Assembly (NCBI GenBank): GCA_905200645.1
Contig: CAJKLD010000008.1
Location: forward strand, 1-64,000
Direction of reading: 5' to 3'
Length of the DNA stretch: 64,000 nt
Origin: an uncultured Phascolarctobacterium sp.
GTDB taxonomy: Bacteria; Bacillota; Negativicutes; Acidaminococcales; Acidaminococcaceae
Below the pieces are notes generated by a model. That model was given only the letters and a program-made list of their open reading frames with translations. It did no database searches and was not told where the DNA came from. Below, piece by piece: positions 53,661-61,957 of this stretch. Each line of letters opens with the position of its first letter. The first letter of the stretch is position 1. The translations under genes were made by a program, and so were the position numbers.

Positions 53661-54055
53661 ATGCGAACATATGCTCCATAGCGCGTTTTATTCTATGAAG
53701 AACTATTCATGCGTTTTAAAAAATATAACGGCGATATATTGTCACTCGCTCACCTCGCTTTTTTAACGCCAGCTTCACGCGGAATAATAACGAAGCTGCG
53801 GGAAAAATTTGGCTGAAAAATGATTTTCAATGCGTACCCTTGCTTCTATTATTCCATGCGTTTGCTTGCTAAAAGCTCGAATCTTCGCTACGTGATAATA
53901 TAATCGCTTTGATTTACTTTTGTACTATAAAACTACAATACTACTTTGCGGCAGCCGCCAAAAACCCTGCGTTGCGAGCAAAAATAGTCTTGAACCACGA
54001 ATACAAAAGCACTAGCCACAATCAAGCATGCCTAACAAATGAACATTAAAAGCCC
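53661..54055. other. Intergenic stretch without recognisable gene
   Basis: About 395 bases between convergent ilvA and pepT. No frame with a ribosome binding site, no tRNA fold and no repeat family was recognised. Confidence 0.5.
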
Positions 54056-54060
54056 TTTTG

Positions 54061-54094
54061 CTAAGCTTTTCAGCACGAAAAGCGAAAAGCTTAG
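54061..54094 (-). terminator. Candidate pepT terminator hairpin
   Basis: Perfect 11-bp stem CTAAGCTTTTC/GAAAAGCTTAG, 12-base loop, 12 bases past the pepT stop. Only a weak T run follows on the minus strand. Confidence 0.45.
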
Positions 54095-54105
54095 GCATTT
54101 CTCGT

Positions 54106-55356
54106 TTATTTCGTAATCAGCTCAATGAGCTTCAACGTCATTTGGCAGCTTTTTTCCACCGCAGTCATAGGCATAAACTCACAATAGGAATGAAAATTAT
54201 GGGCGCCGGTAAAATAATTAGGCGTAGGAATTCCTTTGGTAGAAATAAAAGAACCGTCGGTGCCGCCGCGCATAGCAATATCCTTAGGCGTAATGCCTAA
54301 TTCCTTCATCGCCTCAAAAATATAGTCCACGCAAACGCGGTTATCAGCGTTCAAAGCGTCGGCAATATTGCCGTAAACATCAACTATTTGCAGCTCTACC
54401 ACGGCCTTGGAATTTTTAGCCTTCACATATTCTACGGCAGCCGCAATAAATTTTTTGCGCGCTTCGTACATAGTCTTACTGTGGTCGCGAATTTTCAAAT
54501 TCAAAACAGCCTCGGACACATTAGTCTGCATGGATTCTACCCAAATAAAACCTTCAGTTCCCTCTGTATGCTCCGGCGTCTGCATTCTGTCTAAGCAGTT
54601 GATAAGGTCGACGCAAACTAAAGTAGGATTAACCAGCGTATTTTTAGCGGACATGGGATGAGCGGTTACGCCTTTTACTTTAATTGTAGCGCTACCTGCG
54701 TTAAAAGTTTGGTATACCACCTCGCCCAGCTCGCAGCAGTCAATGGTATAAGCAAAATCCACAGGAAATTTACCGAAATCCATTTTCTTAGAGCCGCGCA
54801 GACCAACCTCCTCATCAGGAACAAAAGCCACGTAAATGTCGCCGTGCAAAATCTGCGGATTATTGTGCAAAGTTTCAAGCGCCACCATTAAATTAGCAAT
54901 AGCAGCCTTGTTATCCGCTCCTAAAACGGAGGTTCCGTCGCCGGTAATCAAATCGCTGCCGATATATTTTTCCAGCTCCGGATGCTCGCTGACCTTAATA
55001 TAAATTTGCTTCTCCGCATTAAGCAGCACGTCTCCGCCCTGATAATTTTTTACAAATTGCGGATAAACGTCGGCAGAAAGATTTACGTTAACCGTGTCTA
55101 AATGCGCTACCCAGCCAACGGCAGGCACCTTGTGATAACCGGCGGGCAGATTAGACGGCAGATGGCCGGTCAGTACGGAATATTCGCTAATTTCTAAATC
55201 AACCAAACCCAGCTCTGCCAAATCCTTTTGCAGCAGCTCTGCCAGCTGGCACTGCCCCGGAGTTGACGGAACCACATCTGCGCCTGCAGCACTTTGCGAG
55301 CTAATTGCAGCATAGCGCAAAAAACGCTCGGCAAGGCGTTCTTGCATATTACTCAT
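54106..55356 (-). CDS. pepT: Peptidase T (tripeptide aminopeptidase)
   Basis: A 416-residue M20B zinc aminopeptidase releasing the N-terminal residue of tripeptides. The motifs GWVAHLDTVN (first zinc His and Asp), GADNKAAIANLM, PDEEVGLRG (catalytic Glu pair) and HNFHSYCEF (C-terminal zinc His) are in place. The AAGGAAG site supports ATG 55356. Single gene. Confidence 0.94.
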   Translation of the reverse strand: MSNMQERLAERFLRYAAISSQSAAGADVVPSTPGQCQLAELLQKDLAELGLVDLEISEYSVLTGHLPSNLPAGYHKVPAVGWVAHLDTVNVNLSADVYPQFVKNYQGGDVLLNAEKQIYIKVSEHPELEKYIGSDLITGDGTSVLGADNKAAIANLMVALETLHNNPQILHGDIYVAFVPDEEVGLRGSKKMDFGKFPVDFAYTIDCCELGEVVYQTFNAGSATIKVKGVTAHPMSAKNTLVNPTLVCVDLINCLDRMQTPEHTEGTEGFIWVESMQTNVSEAVLNLKIRDHSKTMYEARKKFIAAAVEYVKAKNSKAVVELQIVDVYGNIADALNADNRVCVDYIFEAMKELGITPKDIAMRGGTDGSFISTKGIPTPNYFTGAHNFHSYCEFMPMTAVEKSCQMTLKLIELITK

Positions 55357-55433
55357 AAAAATTACTTCCTTTCTTATAATAACTAATTATAAAGCTCTAC
55401 GGAGTATAAATAAAGTATTTCCGCTAAAAACAG

Positions 55434-55472
55434 CAAAAATATTCCTCTAAAACAACTGCTTTAGAGGAATAT
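55434..55472 (-). terminator. Terminator of the trp operon
   Basis: Perfect 13-bp stem ATATTCCTCTAAA/TTTAGAGGAATAT followed by five T on the minus strand, 21 bases after trpA. Confidence 0.88.
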
Positions 55473-55493
55473 CAGCAAATTTTTTACTTAAAT

Positions 55494-56285
55494 TTATTCA
55501 GCTTCCGCCGCCTTTTTTACGGCAGCAACCATTTCTTTGCAGTACTCATAAACATATTTAGGCGATTCCTTGCCATATTGCTCTACTAATTTTACAATAG
55601 CGCTGCCTACGATAGCGCCGTCGCTTACCTTAGCCATAGCGTAAGCCTGCTCCGGCGTAGCAATACCAAAGCCAACTGCCGTCGGTACATCAGTAACCCT
55701 GCGGATTTCTTTGACGATGTTTGCAACATTGGTAGTAATTTCCCCGCGCACGCCGGTAACGCCCATAGAAGAAACAACATAGATATAACCCTCGCCTACG
55801 GCAGCAATTTTTTGCACGCGGTCTTTAGAGGTTGGCGCAATTAAAGGAATCAAGGCAATTTTATGAGGCTCGCTGTAAGGACGCATTTCCTCCCGCTCCT
55901 CATAAGGAATATCCGGAATAATAACGCCGTCTACGCCGGTTTCTTCACAGCGGGTAAAAAACTTTTCGGCGCCATAAGTATAAACAGGATTGGCATAGGT
56001 AAGAAAAACCAGCGGCACCTGCGTTTCCTTGCGCAGTTCTGCTACCAACGCAAAAATTTTATCGGTAGTAGTGCCTGCGTCCAAAGCGCGTTTATCGGCC
56101 CGCTGAATCACCGGACCCTCGGCCGCAGGATCAGAAAAAGGAATACCAAATTCTACAAGCCCAACACCGGCTTTTACCATAGCTAATACTAATTCTTTAG
56201 TTGTAGCAAGATCCGGATCGCCGGCAGTAACGAAACCAATAAAAAGCTTTTTATTTTTTTTGAATGCATCCTGAATTTTATTCAT
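55494..56285 (-). CDS. trpA: Tryptophan synthase alpha subunit
   Basis: A 263-residue TIM-barrel lyase that releases indole from indole-3-glycerol phosphate. Catalytic Glu in VEFGIPFSDPAAEGP and Asp in PDIPYEE are present. ATG 56285 has a GGGGG site and overlaps trpB by eight bases; the frame to 56324 is an artefact. Last gene of the operon. Confidence 0.95.
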   Translation of the reverse strand: MNKIQDAFKKNKKLFIGFVTAGDPDLATTKELVLAMVKAGVGLVEFGIPFSDPAAEGPVIQRADKRALDAGTTTDKIFALVAELRKETQVPLVFLTYANPVYTYGAEKFFTRCEETGVDGVIIPDIPYEEREEMRPYSEPHKIALIPLIAPTSKDRVQKIAAVGEGYIYVVSSMGVTGVRGEITTNVANIVKEIRRVTDVPTAVGFGIATPEQAYAMAKVSDGAIVGSAIVKLVEQYGKESPKYVYEYCKEMVAAVKKAAEAE

Positions 56286-57462
56286 GTAAATCAACCCCCA
56301 TATAACGCGCGATGGCAGCAACATCCTTGTCGCCGCGTCCGGAAATATTTATAACGATAATTTTATCCTTAGCCATAGTCGGCGCCAGCTTCATCGCATA
56401 GGCTACTGCGTGAGCGCTTTCGATAGCCGGAATAATTCCCTCGATTCTTGACAAATAGTTAAAGGCGTCTACAGCCTCCTGATCGGTAGCGGCAACATAT
56501 TCAGCGCGGCCGATATCGTGCAGATAAGAATGCTCCGGCCCGATACCGGGATAATCCAAACCGGCGGAAATAGAATATACCGGCGCAATTTGTCCGTATT
56601 CATCCTGCAAAAAATAAGATTTCATGCCGTGGAAAATGCCAATTGTCCCGTTAGTAATGGTAGCGGCGTTTTTGGGATTATCCACACCCAAGCCCGCTGC
56701 CTCTACGCCAATCAGGCGCACCTCTTGATCGGGAATAAAATCGTAGAACATACCTATAGCGTTGGAACCGCCGCCTACGCAGGCAATCACAGCATCCGGC
56801 AGACGTCCTTCCTTTTCCAGCATCTGCGCACGAATTTCTTCGCCAATAATTTTTTGGAAATCGCGCACGATTTCCGGATATGGATGCGGTCCAACTGCGC
56901 TGCCTAAAACATAAAAAGTATCCTCCACTCTTTCAGTCCATACGCGCAGCGCTTCATTGACTGCATCCTTTAAGGTGCCGGTGCCGCTGGTTACAGGCAC
57001 AACCTTAGAGCCCAAAAGCTCCATGCGGAAAACGTTCAGCTTTTGGCGCTCGCAGTCTTCCTTACCCATATAAACCTCGCATTCCATGCCCATAAGCGCA
57101 GCTACGGTAGCGGTAGCAACGCCGTGCTGGCCTGCGCCGGTTTCGGCGATAACGCGTTTTTTGCCCATTTTTTTCGCTAATAAAATTTGGCCTAAAACAT
57201 TGTTGATTTTATGCGCGCCGGTGTGATTAAGGTCTTCGCGCTTTAAATAAATTTTTGCGCCGCCCAAATCCTTAGTCATGTGCTCTGCATAATACAAAAG
57301 TGACGGTCTGTTGGCATATTCTCTGTATAATTGAGTCAACTCTGCTTTAAAGTCAGCATCGTTTTTATATTTTTCGTAAGCTGCCTCCAGTTCTAACACT
57401 GCATTCATCAATATTTCCGGCATGTATTGGCCGCCGTGAATTCCATATCTACCCTTGTTCAT
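56278..57462 (-). CDS. trpB: Tryptophan synthase beta subunit
   Basis: A 394-residue PLP enzyme condensing indole with serine. The PLP lysine lies in REDLNHTGAHKINN near residue 85, and the GGGSNAIG phosphate loop is near 230. It is TrpB1-type by length. ATG overlaps the trpF stop (TAATG). Confidence 0.96.
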   Translation of the reverse strand: MNKGRYGIHGGQYMPEILMNAVLELEAAYEKYKNDADFKAELTQLYREYANRPSLLYYAEHMTKDLGGAKIYLKREDLNHTGAHKINNVLGQILLAKKMGKKRVIAETGAGQHGVATATVAALMGMECEVYMGKEDCERQKLNVFRMELLGSKVVPVTSGTGTLKDAVNEALRVWTERVEDTFYVLGSAVGPHPYPEIVRDFQKIIGEEIRAQMLEKEGRLPDAVIACVGGGSNAIGMFYDFIPDQEVRLIGVEAAGLGVDNPKNAATITNGTIGIFHGMKSYFLQDEYGQIAPVYSISAGLDYPGIGPEHSYLHDIGRAEYVAATDQEAVDAFNYLSRIEGIIPAIESAHAVAYAMKLAPTMAKDKIIVINISGRGDKDVAAIARYMGVDLHE

Positions 57463-58082
57463 TATTTTTCTCCCCTTACCTGCGCAATAAATGCTGCTAT
57501 TTTTTCTGAATTTTTAATACCATTTATTTCTACGCCGCCGCTGACATCAACAGCGAAAGCGTTATTTTTTGCTATAGCTTCTGTCACATTGTCGGCGTTA
57601 AGACCGCCAGCGAGAAAATATGGCTCGGGAATTTGCTTTTCCCACTCCGGCTGCATGCGCCATCGTCTGCCTGTGCCGCCATATAGACCCTGCTCGTAAG
57701 TATCAAGCAGAAAATAATCTACCGGATATTTTGCCAAATCCAATAATGAATTCTTGTCCTTCACACGCACGGCTTTAATAACCGGCAAAGCAAGCTGCTC
57801 CTTTAGGCGTTGGCAATATGCCGCATTCTCGTCGCCATGCAGCTGTACTGCATCAATTATTCCGTCCTGCGCCAGCTTGAGTATAAACTCAATTTTTTCA
57901 TTGACGAAAACTCCCACAGCCTTAATCTGCGGCGTTAATTTATTTTTTAGCTCCGCAGCCTGCGCCATAGTTACGGCGCGCTTACTTTGAGCGTAAAACA
58001 CAAAACCAATAAAATCAGGCTTTAGTTTATTAACGCACTCTATATCCTCCGGACGGCTTAAGCCGCAAATTTTTATTTTCAT
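57462..58082 (-). CDS. trpF: Phosphoribosylanthranilate isomerase
   Basis: A 206-residue TIM barrel. The catalytic KICGL cysteine is near residue 5 and the aspartate in LLDT is near 127. ATGA overlap with trpC. Confidence 0.94.
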   Translation of the reverse strand: MKIKICGLSRPEDIECVNKLKPDFIGFVFYAQSKRAVTMAQAAELKNKLTPQIKAVGVFVNEKIEFILKLAQDGIIDAVQLHGDENAAYCQRLKEQLALPVIKAVRVKDKNSLLDLAKYPVDYFLLDTYEQGLYGGTGRRWRMQPEWEKQIPEPYFLAGGLNADNVTEAIAKNNAFAVDVSGGVEINGIKNSEKIAAFIAQVRGEK

Positions 58083-58864
58083 ATCCGCTCACCGCGCATT
58101 TCCTGAAGCAGCACCGCCGAATTTTGCGCACGCATCAACGCTTCGCCTATCAAAACAGCCTGTACGCCTGCTGCTTTTAAAGCTACGGTATCGCCGGCTT
58201 GCGTAATGCCGCTTTCCGCTACAAAAATTTTCTCACGAGGAATCTGCTCCCGCAAACGCAGACTATTCAAAGGATTAACGGTAAAATCTTTTAAATTGCG
58301 GTTATTGACGCCGATAATTTCGGCTCCGGCAGCAACGGCCATGCCTGCTTCGGCAGCGTCGTGAGCTTCCACTAAAGCGCTAAGCCCCAACTCGCGCACC
58401 TGACAAAGATATTCCGCCAGCTGGCCGGCGCTCAACAAGCTGCAAATTAAAAGTACCGCATCAGCACCAAGATTTTTGGCCTCATAAATCTGATATTCGT
58501 CAATAGTAAAATCCTTACGCAGAATCGGCAGCTCTACGGTCTGCCTTACCTGCGTAAGATACGCGTCACTGCCAAGAAAAAACTTGGGCTCCGTCAAGCA
58601 GGAAATGGCTGCGGCTCCGCCTGCTGCATAGCTTTTAGCTTTCGCCAAATAAATCTGCTCAAAATCAGGAGCAATCACTCCTTTGGAAGGAGAAGCTTTT
58701 TTCAGCTCAGCTATTATGCTTAACCCGTCGGCCGTCAGCGCCGCCCGAAAATCCTTGCCAAGAGGTCTGCTCTCGGCTTCGTCACGCACGGCGTAAAGAC
58801 TTTTTTTGTTTTTCAGTTTCTTCACCCGTAAGCATGTGTAGGCGCTTATATCGTCTAAAATCAT
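58079..58864 (-). CDS. trpC: Indole-3-glycerol phosphate synthase
   Basis: A 261-residue TIM barrel with the IAELKKASPSKG, LRKDFTIDEYQI and GVNNRNLKDF motifs that carry the catalytic Glu and Lys residues. Separate from trpF, not fused. Confidence 0.95.
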   Translation of the reverse strand: MILDDISAYTCLRVKKLKNKKSLYAVRDEAESRPLGKDFRAALTADGLSIIAELKKASPSKGVIAPDFEQIYLAKAKSYAAGGAAAISCLTEPKFFLGSDAYLTQVRQTVELPILRKDFTIDEYQIYEAKNLGADAVLLICSLLSAGQLAEYLCQVRELGLSALVEAHDAAEAGMAVAAGAEIIGVNNRNLKDFTVNPLNSLRLREQIPREKIFVAESGITQAGDTVALKAAGVQAVLIGEALMRAQNSAVLLQEMRGERI

Positions 58865-58887
58865 AATTAATCCTTCACCTTGCTGCT

Positions 58888-59904
58888 TTATTTATTGCTT
58901 AATTCGATAAATTTTTCCAAGGTTTCCAAGGCCTTGCCGCTGTCAATCAGCTCCGCCGCCAGCTTGACGCCGTCAGCCATATTTTCGGCTTTACCGCCCA
59001 CGCACAGAGCCGCGCCCGCATTGAGCAGCACCGCATTGCGTTTATGACCTTGCGCGCCGTTTAAAATATCGCGGACAATTTGCGCATTTTCTTCCGGCAG
59101 ACCGCCTAAAAGGTCAGCCTTCGTGCAGCGCTCCAAGCCAAAATCCTCCGGCGTGATTACATAATTACGCATCCAGCCGTCCTTAAATTCGCAGATAGCA
59201 GTGGGCGCGCTCAAAGAAATTTCATCCAGCTTATCCTTACCGTACACCACCATACCGCGCTTTACGCCCAAATTTATCAAAACCTGCGCCAAAGGCTGCA
59301 CTAAATACTCGTCATAAACACCCAAAAGCTGCATTTTGGGACTGCCGGGATTGGTCAAAGGTCCCAAAATATTAAACACGGTGCGAATACCCAGCTCTTT
59401 ACGAATTGACCCCACATATTTCATAGAAGTATGATATTTTTGTGCAAAGAAGAAACACATACCAACTTCATTTAACAGCTCCACACATTTTTCCGGGCTT
59501 TGATGAATATTTACGCCTAAAGCCTCCAAACAGTCGGCAGTGCCACATTGAGAAGAAGCGGCGCGATTACCGTGTTTTGCTACCTTAATGCCGCCTGCGG
59601 CTGCAACTAAAGCGGAGGTTGTAGAAATATTAAAGCTATTGGCGTTATCGCCGCCGGTGCCTACTATTTCAAATACATCCATACCGGTTTCGCATTTTAT
59701 AGCATGGTCGCGCATAGCGGCGGCACAGCCTGCAATCTCGTCGGTAGTTTCGGCCGTGGTACTTTTAGTGGACAGCGCCGCCAAAAAAGCTGCGTTCTGC
59801 GTAGCAGTAGTGGCGCCGCTCATAATTTCACTCATAACAGTGTAGGCTTCACGGTAGCTCAAATCCTGTTTGTCAACTATTTTTACAATTGCTTCTTTAA
59901 TCAT
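58888..59904 (-). CDS. trpD: Anthranilate phosphoribosyltransferase
   Basis: A 338-residue enzyme joining anthranilate to PRPP. The GTGGD (residues 79-83) and KHGNRAASS motifs bind PRPP. ATG 59904 has a GAGGAG site. It is the first gene after the T-box leader; there is no trpE or trpG before it, so anthranilate must come from elsewhere. Confidence 0.95.
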   Translation of the reverse strand: MIKEAIVKIVDKQDLSYREAYTVMSEIMSGATTATQNAAFLAALSTKSTTAETTDEIAGCAAAMRDHAIKCETGMDVFEIVGTGGDNANSFNISTTSALVAAAGGIKVAKHGNRAASSQCGTADCLEALGVNIHQSPEKCVELLNEVGMCFFFAQKYHTSMKYVGSIRKELGIRTVFNILGPLTNPGSPKMQLLGVYDEYLVQPLAQVLINLGVKRGMVVYGKDKLDEISLSAPTAICEFKDGWMRNYVITPEDFGLERCTKADLLGGLPEENAQIVRDILNGAQGHKRNAVLLNAGAALCVGGKAENMADGVKLAAELIDSGKALETLEKFIELSNK

Positions 59905-60022
59905 TCTGACCAACTCCTCTTAATCGGTTACAAAAATTTTTCTTTCTATTGCCTATTAGGAATGAGTTATACAGAATACCGCTTGGAAAATTTTAAATGT
60001 AATGAGAAATTTACCTTAACCA

Positions 60023-60313
60023 ATAAAAAAACCTGTCCCTGAATTCATCAAGGACAGGTCATCATTACATATACCTGCGGTACCACCTTGTTTCGCTATT
60101 ACTAGCGCACTTTTGCAGAATGCCATCACATCCCTCACCCATAACGCAGGTGCTACGTAACAGAATACTCTTAGAAAAATCTAATTTGACTGTTCCCTCA
60201 ATGGTCCATTTGTCGGTCTGCATCTCTATCCGGCTCCCAGCTGCCCGGACTCTCTGTAAGCGCATTTACCGATTTGATCTCCATCTCAACGGTTTGTGGC
60301 AATGTTTGAAGTT
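60023..60313 (-). promoter_or_regulatory. Trp T-box leader of the trp operon
   Basis: The minus-strand leader has the T-box core (AAGGTGGTACCGCAGG, about 60076-60092) that pairs with uncharged tRNA, a Stem I with AGAGAG and GGGCAGCTGGGAGCC elements, and a candidate specifier codon TGG (60208-60206) followed by ACC, indicating tRNA-Trp. A terminator with stem ACCTGTCC/GGGACAGGT and a seven-to-eight-T run (60059-60023) ends it. Low tryptophan leaves tRNA uncharged and allows read-through into trpD. Confidence 0.88.
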
Positions 60314-60319
60314 GTGCAT

Positions 60320-60348
60320 ATTTTACTACTACTTATAGATAGCGTCAA
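60320..60348 (-). promoter_or_regulatory. Promoter of the trp operon
   Basis: Minus-strand TTGACG (60348-60343), 17-base spacer, TAAAAT (60325-60320), just upstream of the T-box leader. Confidence 0.7.
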
Positions 60349-60422
60349 CAGTTTTAGCAAAAAATTTTCCGCAATTTTATTTTCGCAGTAAATTTGTAAA
60401 GCAATTTACAAAACTTGCAAAA

Positions 60423-61070
60423 TTAAGCTTTGAGCGACGCAATGGCAGCCTTAGTATCCTCTGCGCCGTAAACATAAGAACCGGCAACGAGAATATTAGC
60501 GCCTGCTTCACGCACCAGCTTAGAAGTTTTATCGTTAATACCGCCGTCTACCTGAATATCTACGGCTAGGCCTGCGTCAGTAATCATTTTACGCAAGCGG
60601 GCAATTTTCGGCACAATACTCTCGATAAAGGATTGTCCGCCAAAGCCAGGATTAACGCTCATAATCAGCACCATATCCACATAGGGCAAAATTTCTTCAA
60701 GCGCAGACAAGGGAGTGCCGGGATTTAAAGCTACGCCTGCCTGCATACCCTCGCTTTTGATTTGCTGAATGCAGCGATGCAGATGCTTGGTTGCTTCTAC
60801 ATGCACTACGATTTGGTCGGCGCCGGCAGCTTTAAAATCAGCAATATATTTTTCGGGATTTTCTACCATCAAATGACAGTCAAAGAAAAGCTTGGTGGTT
60901 TTGCGAATACATTTTACTACGGGAGCGCCAAAGGTTAAATTAGGCACAAAAGCGCCGTCCATAACGTCTATATGCACCCAGTCCGCTCCTGCCAGCTCAA
61001 TTTTTTTAATTTCGTCTGCTAAATAAGCAAAATCTGCGGATAAAATAGATGGAGCAACTTTAATCAGCAT
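60423..61070 (-). CDS. rpe: Ribulose-phosphate 3-epimerase
   Basis: A 215-residue TIM barrel interconverting ribulose 5-phosphate and xylulose 5-phosphate. Metal ligands lie in HIDVMDG, HLMV and QVDGG. It overlaps rsgA by seven bases, the standard stp-prkC-rsgA-rpe order. A short TTTGTAAA/TTTACAAA hairpin past the stop may end the operon. Confidence 0.95.
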   Translation of the reverse strand: MLIKVAPSILSADFAYLADEIKKIELAGADWVHIDVMDGAFVPNLTFGAPVVKCIRKTTKLFFDCHLMVENPEKYIADFKAAGADQIVVHVEATKHLHRCIQQIKSEGMQAGVALNPGTPLSALEEILPYVDMVLIMSVNPGFGGQSFIESIVPKIARLRKMITDAGLAVDIQVDGGINDKTSKLVREAGANILVAGSYVYGAEDTKAAIASLKA

Positions 61071-61954
61071 TTTCTTCCCTCTTTCTCTTTCAACAATTTT
61101 ATTTCCTCAAGCATAGCTAAATAGGAAGCATATCTACTGGCGGCAATTTTGCCAGCCGCCACCGCTGTCTTAACGCCACACACCGGCTCATGAGTGTGAG
61201 AACAGGGACAGAAGTGGCAGCCATACTCATAATCGGCAAACTCGCGAAAAGCGCTCAAAATCTGCGCCTCCTCCACACCCTCTAAAAGCAGATTACCAAA
61301 GCCCGGAGTATCGGCGATATAGCCCTCGTCAAAGGGCAGCAGCTGAGCAAAGCGCGTAGTATGCCTACCGCGTCCAATTTTTTCGCTTACCGTACCAGTG
61401 CGCAGCTCCACACTGCTGTCAATAGCGTTAATCGTCGAGGATTTGCCCACGCCGGAAGGTCCGCCGAAAGCGCACAGCCTGCCCCGCAGGCGTTCTTTGA
61501 GCGCAGCTACCCCGGTTCCTTCTTTAGCAGAAATAGCATAAACCTCGTAGCCAACTGCCTCGTAGACATTTTTCACCTGCTCAATCAGCCCTTCTGGCGC
61601 TTGATCCGCTTTATTCAATACCAAAATCACCGGAATCTGCGCCAGCTCCGCCAAAGCCAGCAGTTTATCTGCCAACAGAAAGCTAAAATCCGGCGCAGCG
61701 CAGGCAAACGCCGCCACAAATAAATCAATATTCGACATGGCCGGCCGGAGCAGAAAATTTTTGCGCGGCAGCACATTTTTAATCATACCTTCGCCATTAT
61801 TTTCTGCTTCTAATAAAACTCTGTCGCCTGTAACTAAAGAAAAACGCTTCTGCTTCATTTTACCTTTAATTTTACAGGTGTAGGTTGCTTCACCCACCTG
61901 AACATAATAATAACCGTTATAATTTTTTAATACAAGACCTTGAAGCTCTGCCAT
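61064..61954 (-). CDS. rsgA: Ribosome small subunit-dependent GTPase
   Basis: A 296-residue circularly permuted GTPase (YloQ/YjeQ). The OB fold comes first, then G4 LNKADQ, G1 GPSGVGKSST and G3 DTPGF in permuted order, then a zinc finger with C-x-x-C-x-C-x-H-x-x-x-x-x-C-type ligands near 244-258. It helps 30S maturation. Confidence 0.94.
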   Translation of the reverse strand: MAELQGLVLKNYNGYYYVQVGEATYTCKIKGKMKQKRFSLVTGDRVLLEAENNGEGMIKNVLPRKNFLLRPAMSNIDLFVAAFACAAPDFSFLLADKLLALAELAQIPVILVLNKADQAPEGLIEQVKNVYEAVGYEVYAISAKEGTGVAALKERLRGRLCAFGGPSGVGKSSTINAIDSSVELRTGTVSEKIGRGRHTTRFAQLLPFDEGYIADTPGFGNLLLEGVEEAQILSAFREFADYEYGCHFCPCSHTHEPVCGVKTAVAAGKIAASRYASYLAMLEEIKLLKEKEGRKC

Positions 61955-61957
61955 TTT

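Noticed and set aside
53661..54055. Possible small gene or RNA in the ilvA-pepT gap
   Set aside because: No start with a ribosome binding site, no tRNA-like cloverleaf and no promoter/terminator pair could be supported.
60393..60412. Inverted repeat TTTGTAAA/TTTACAAA after rpe as a firm terminator
   Set aside because: AT-only stem with no proper T run; mentioned only as a possible weak operon end.
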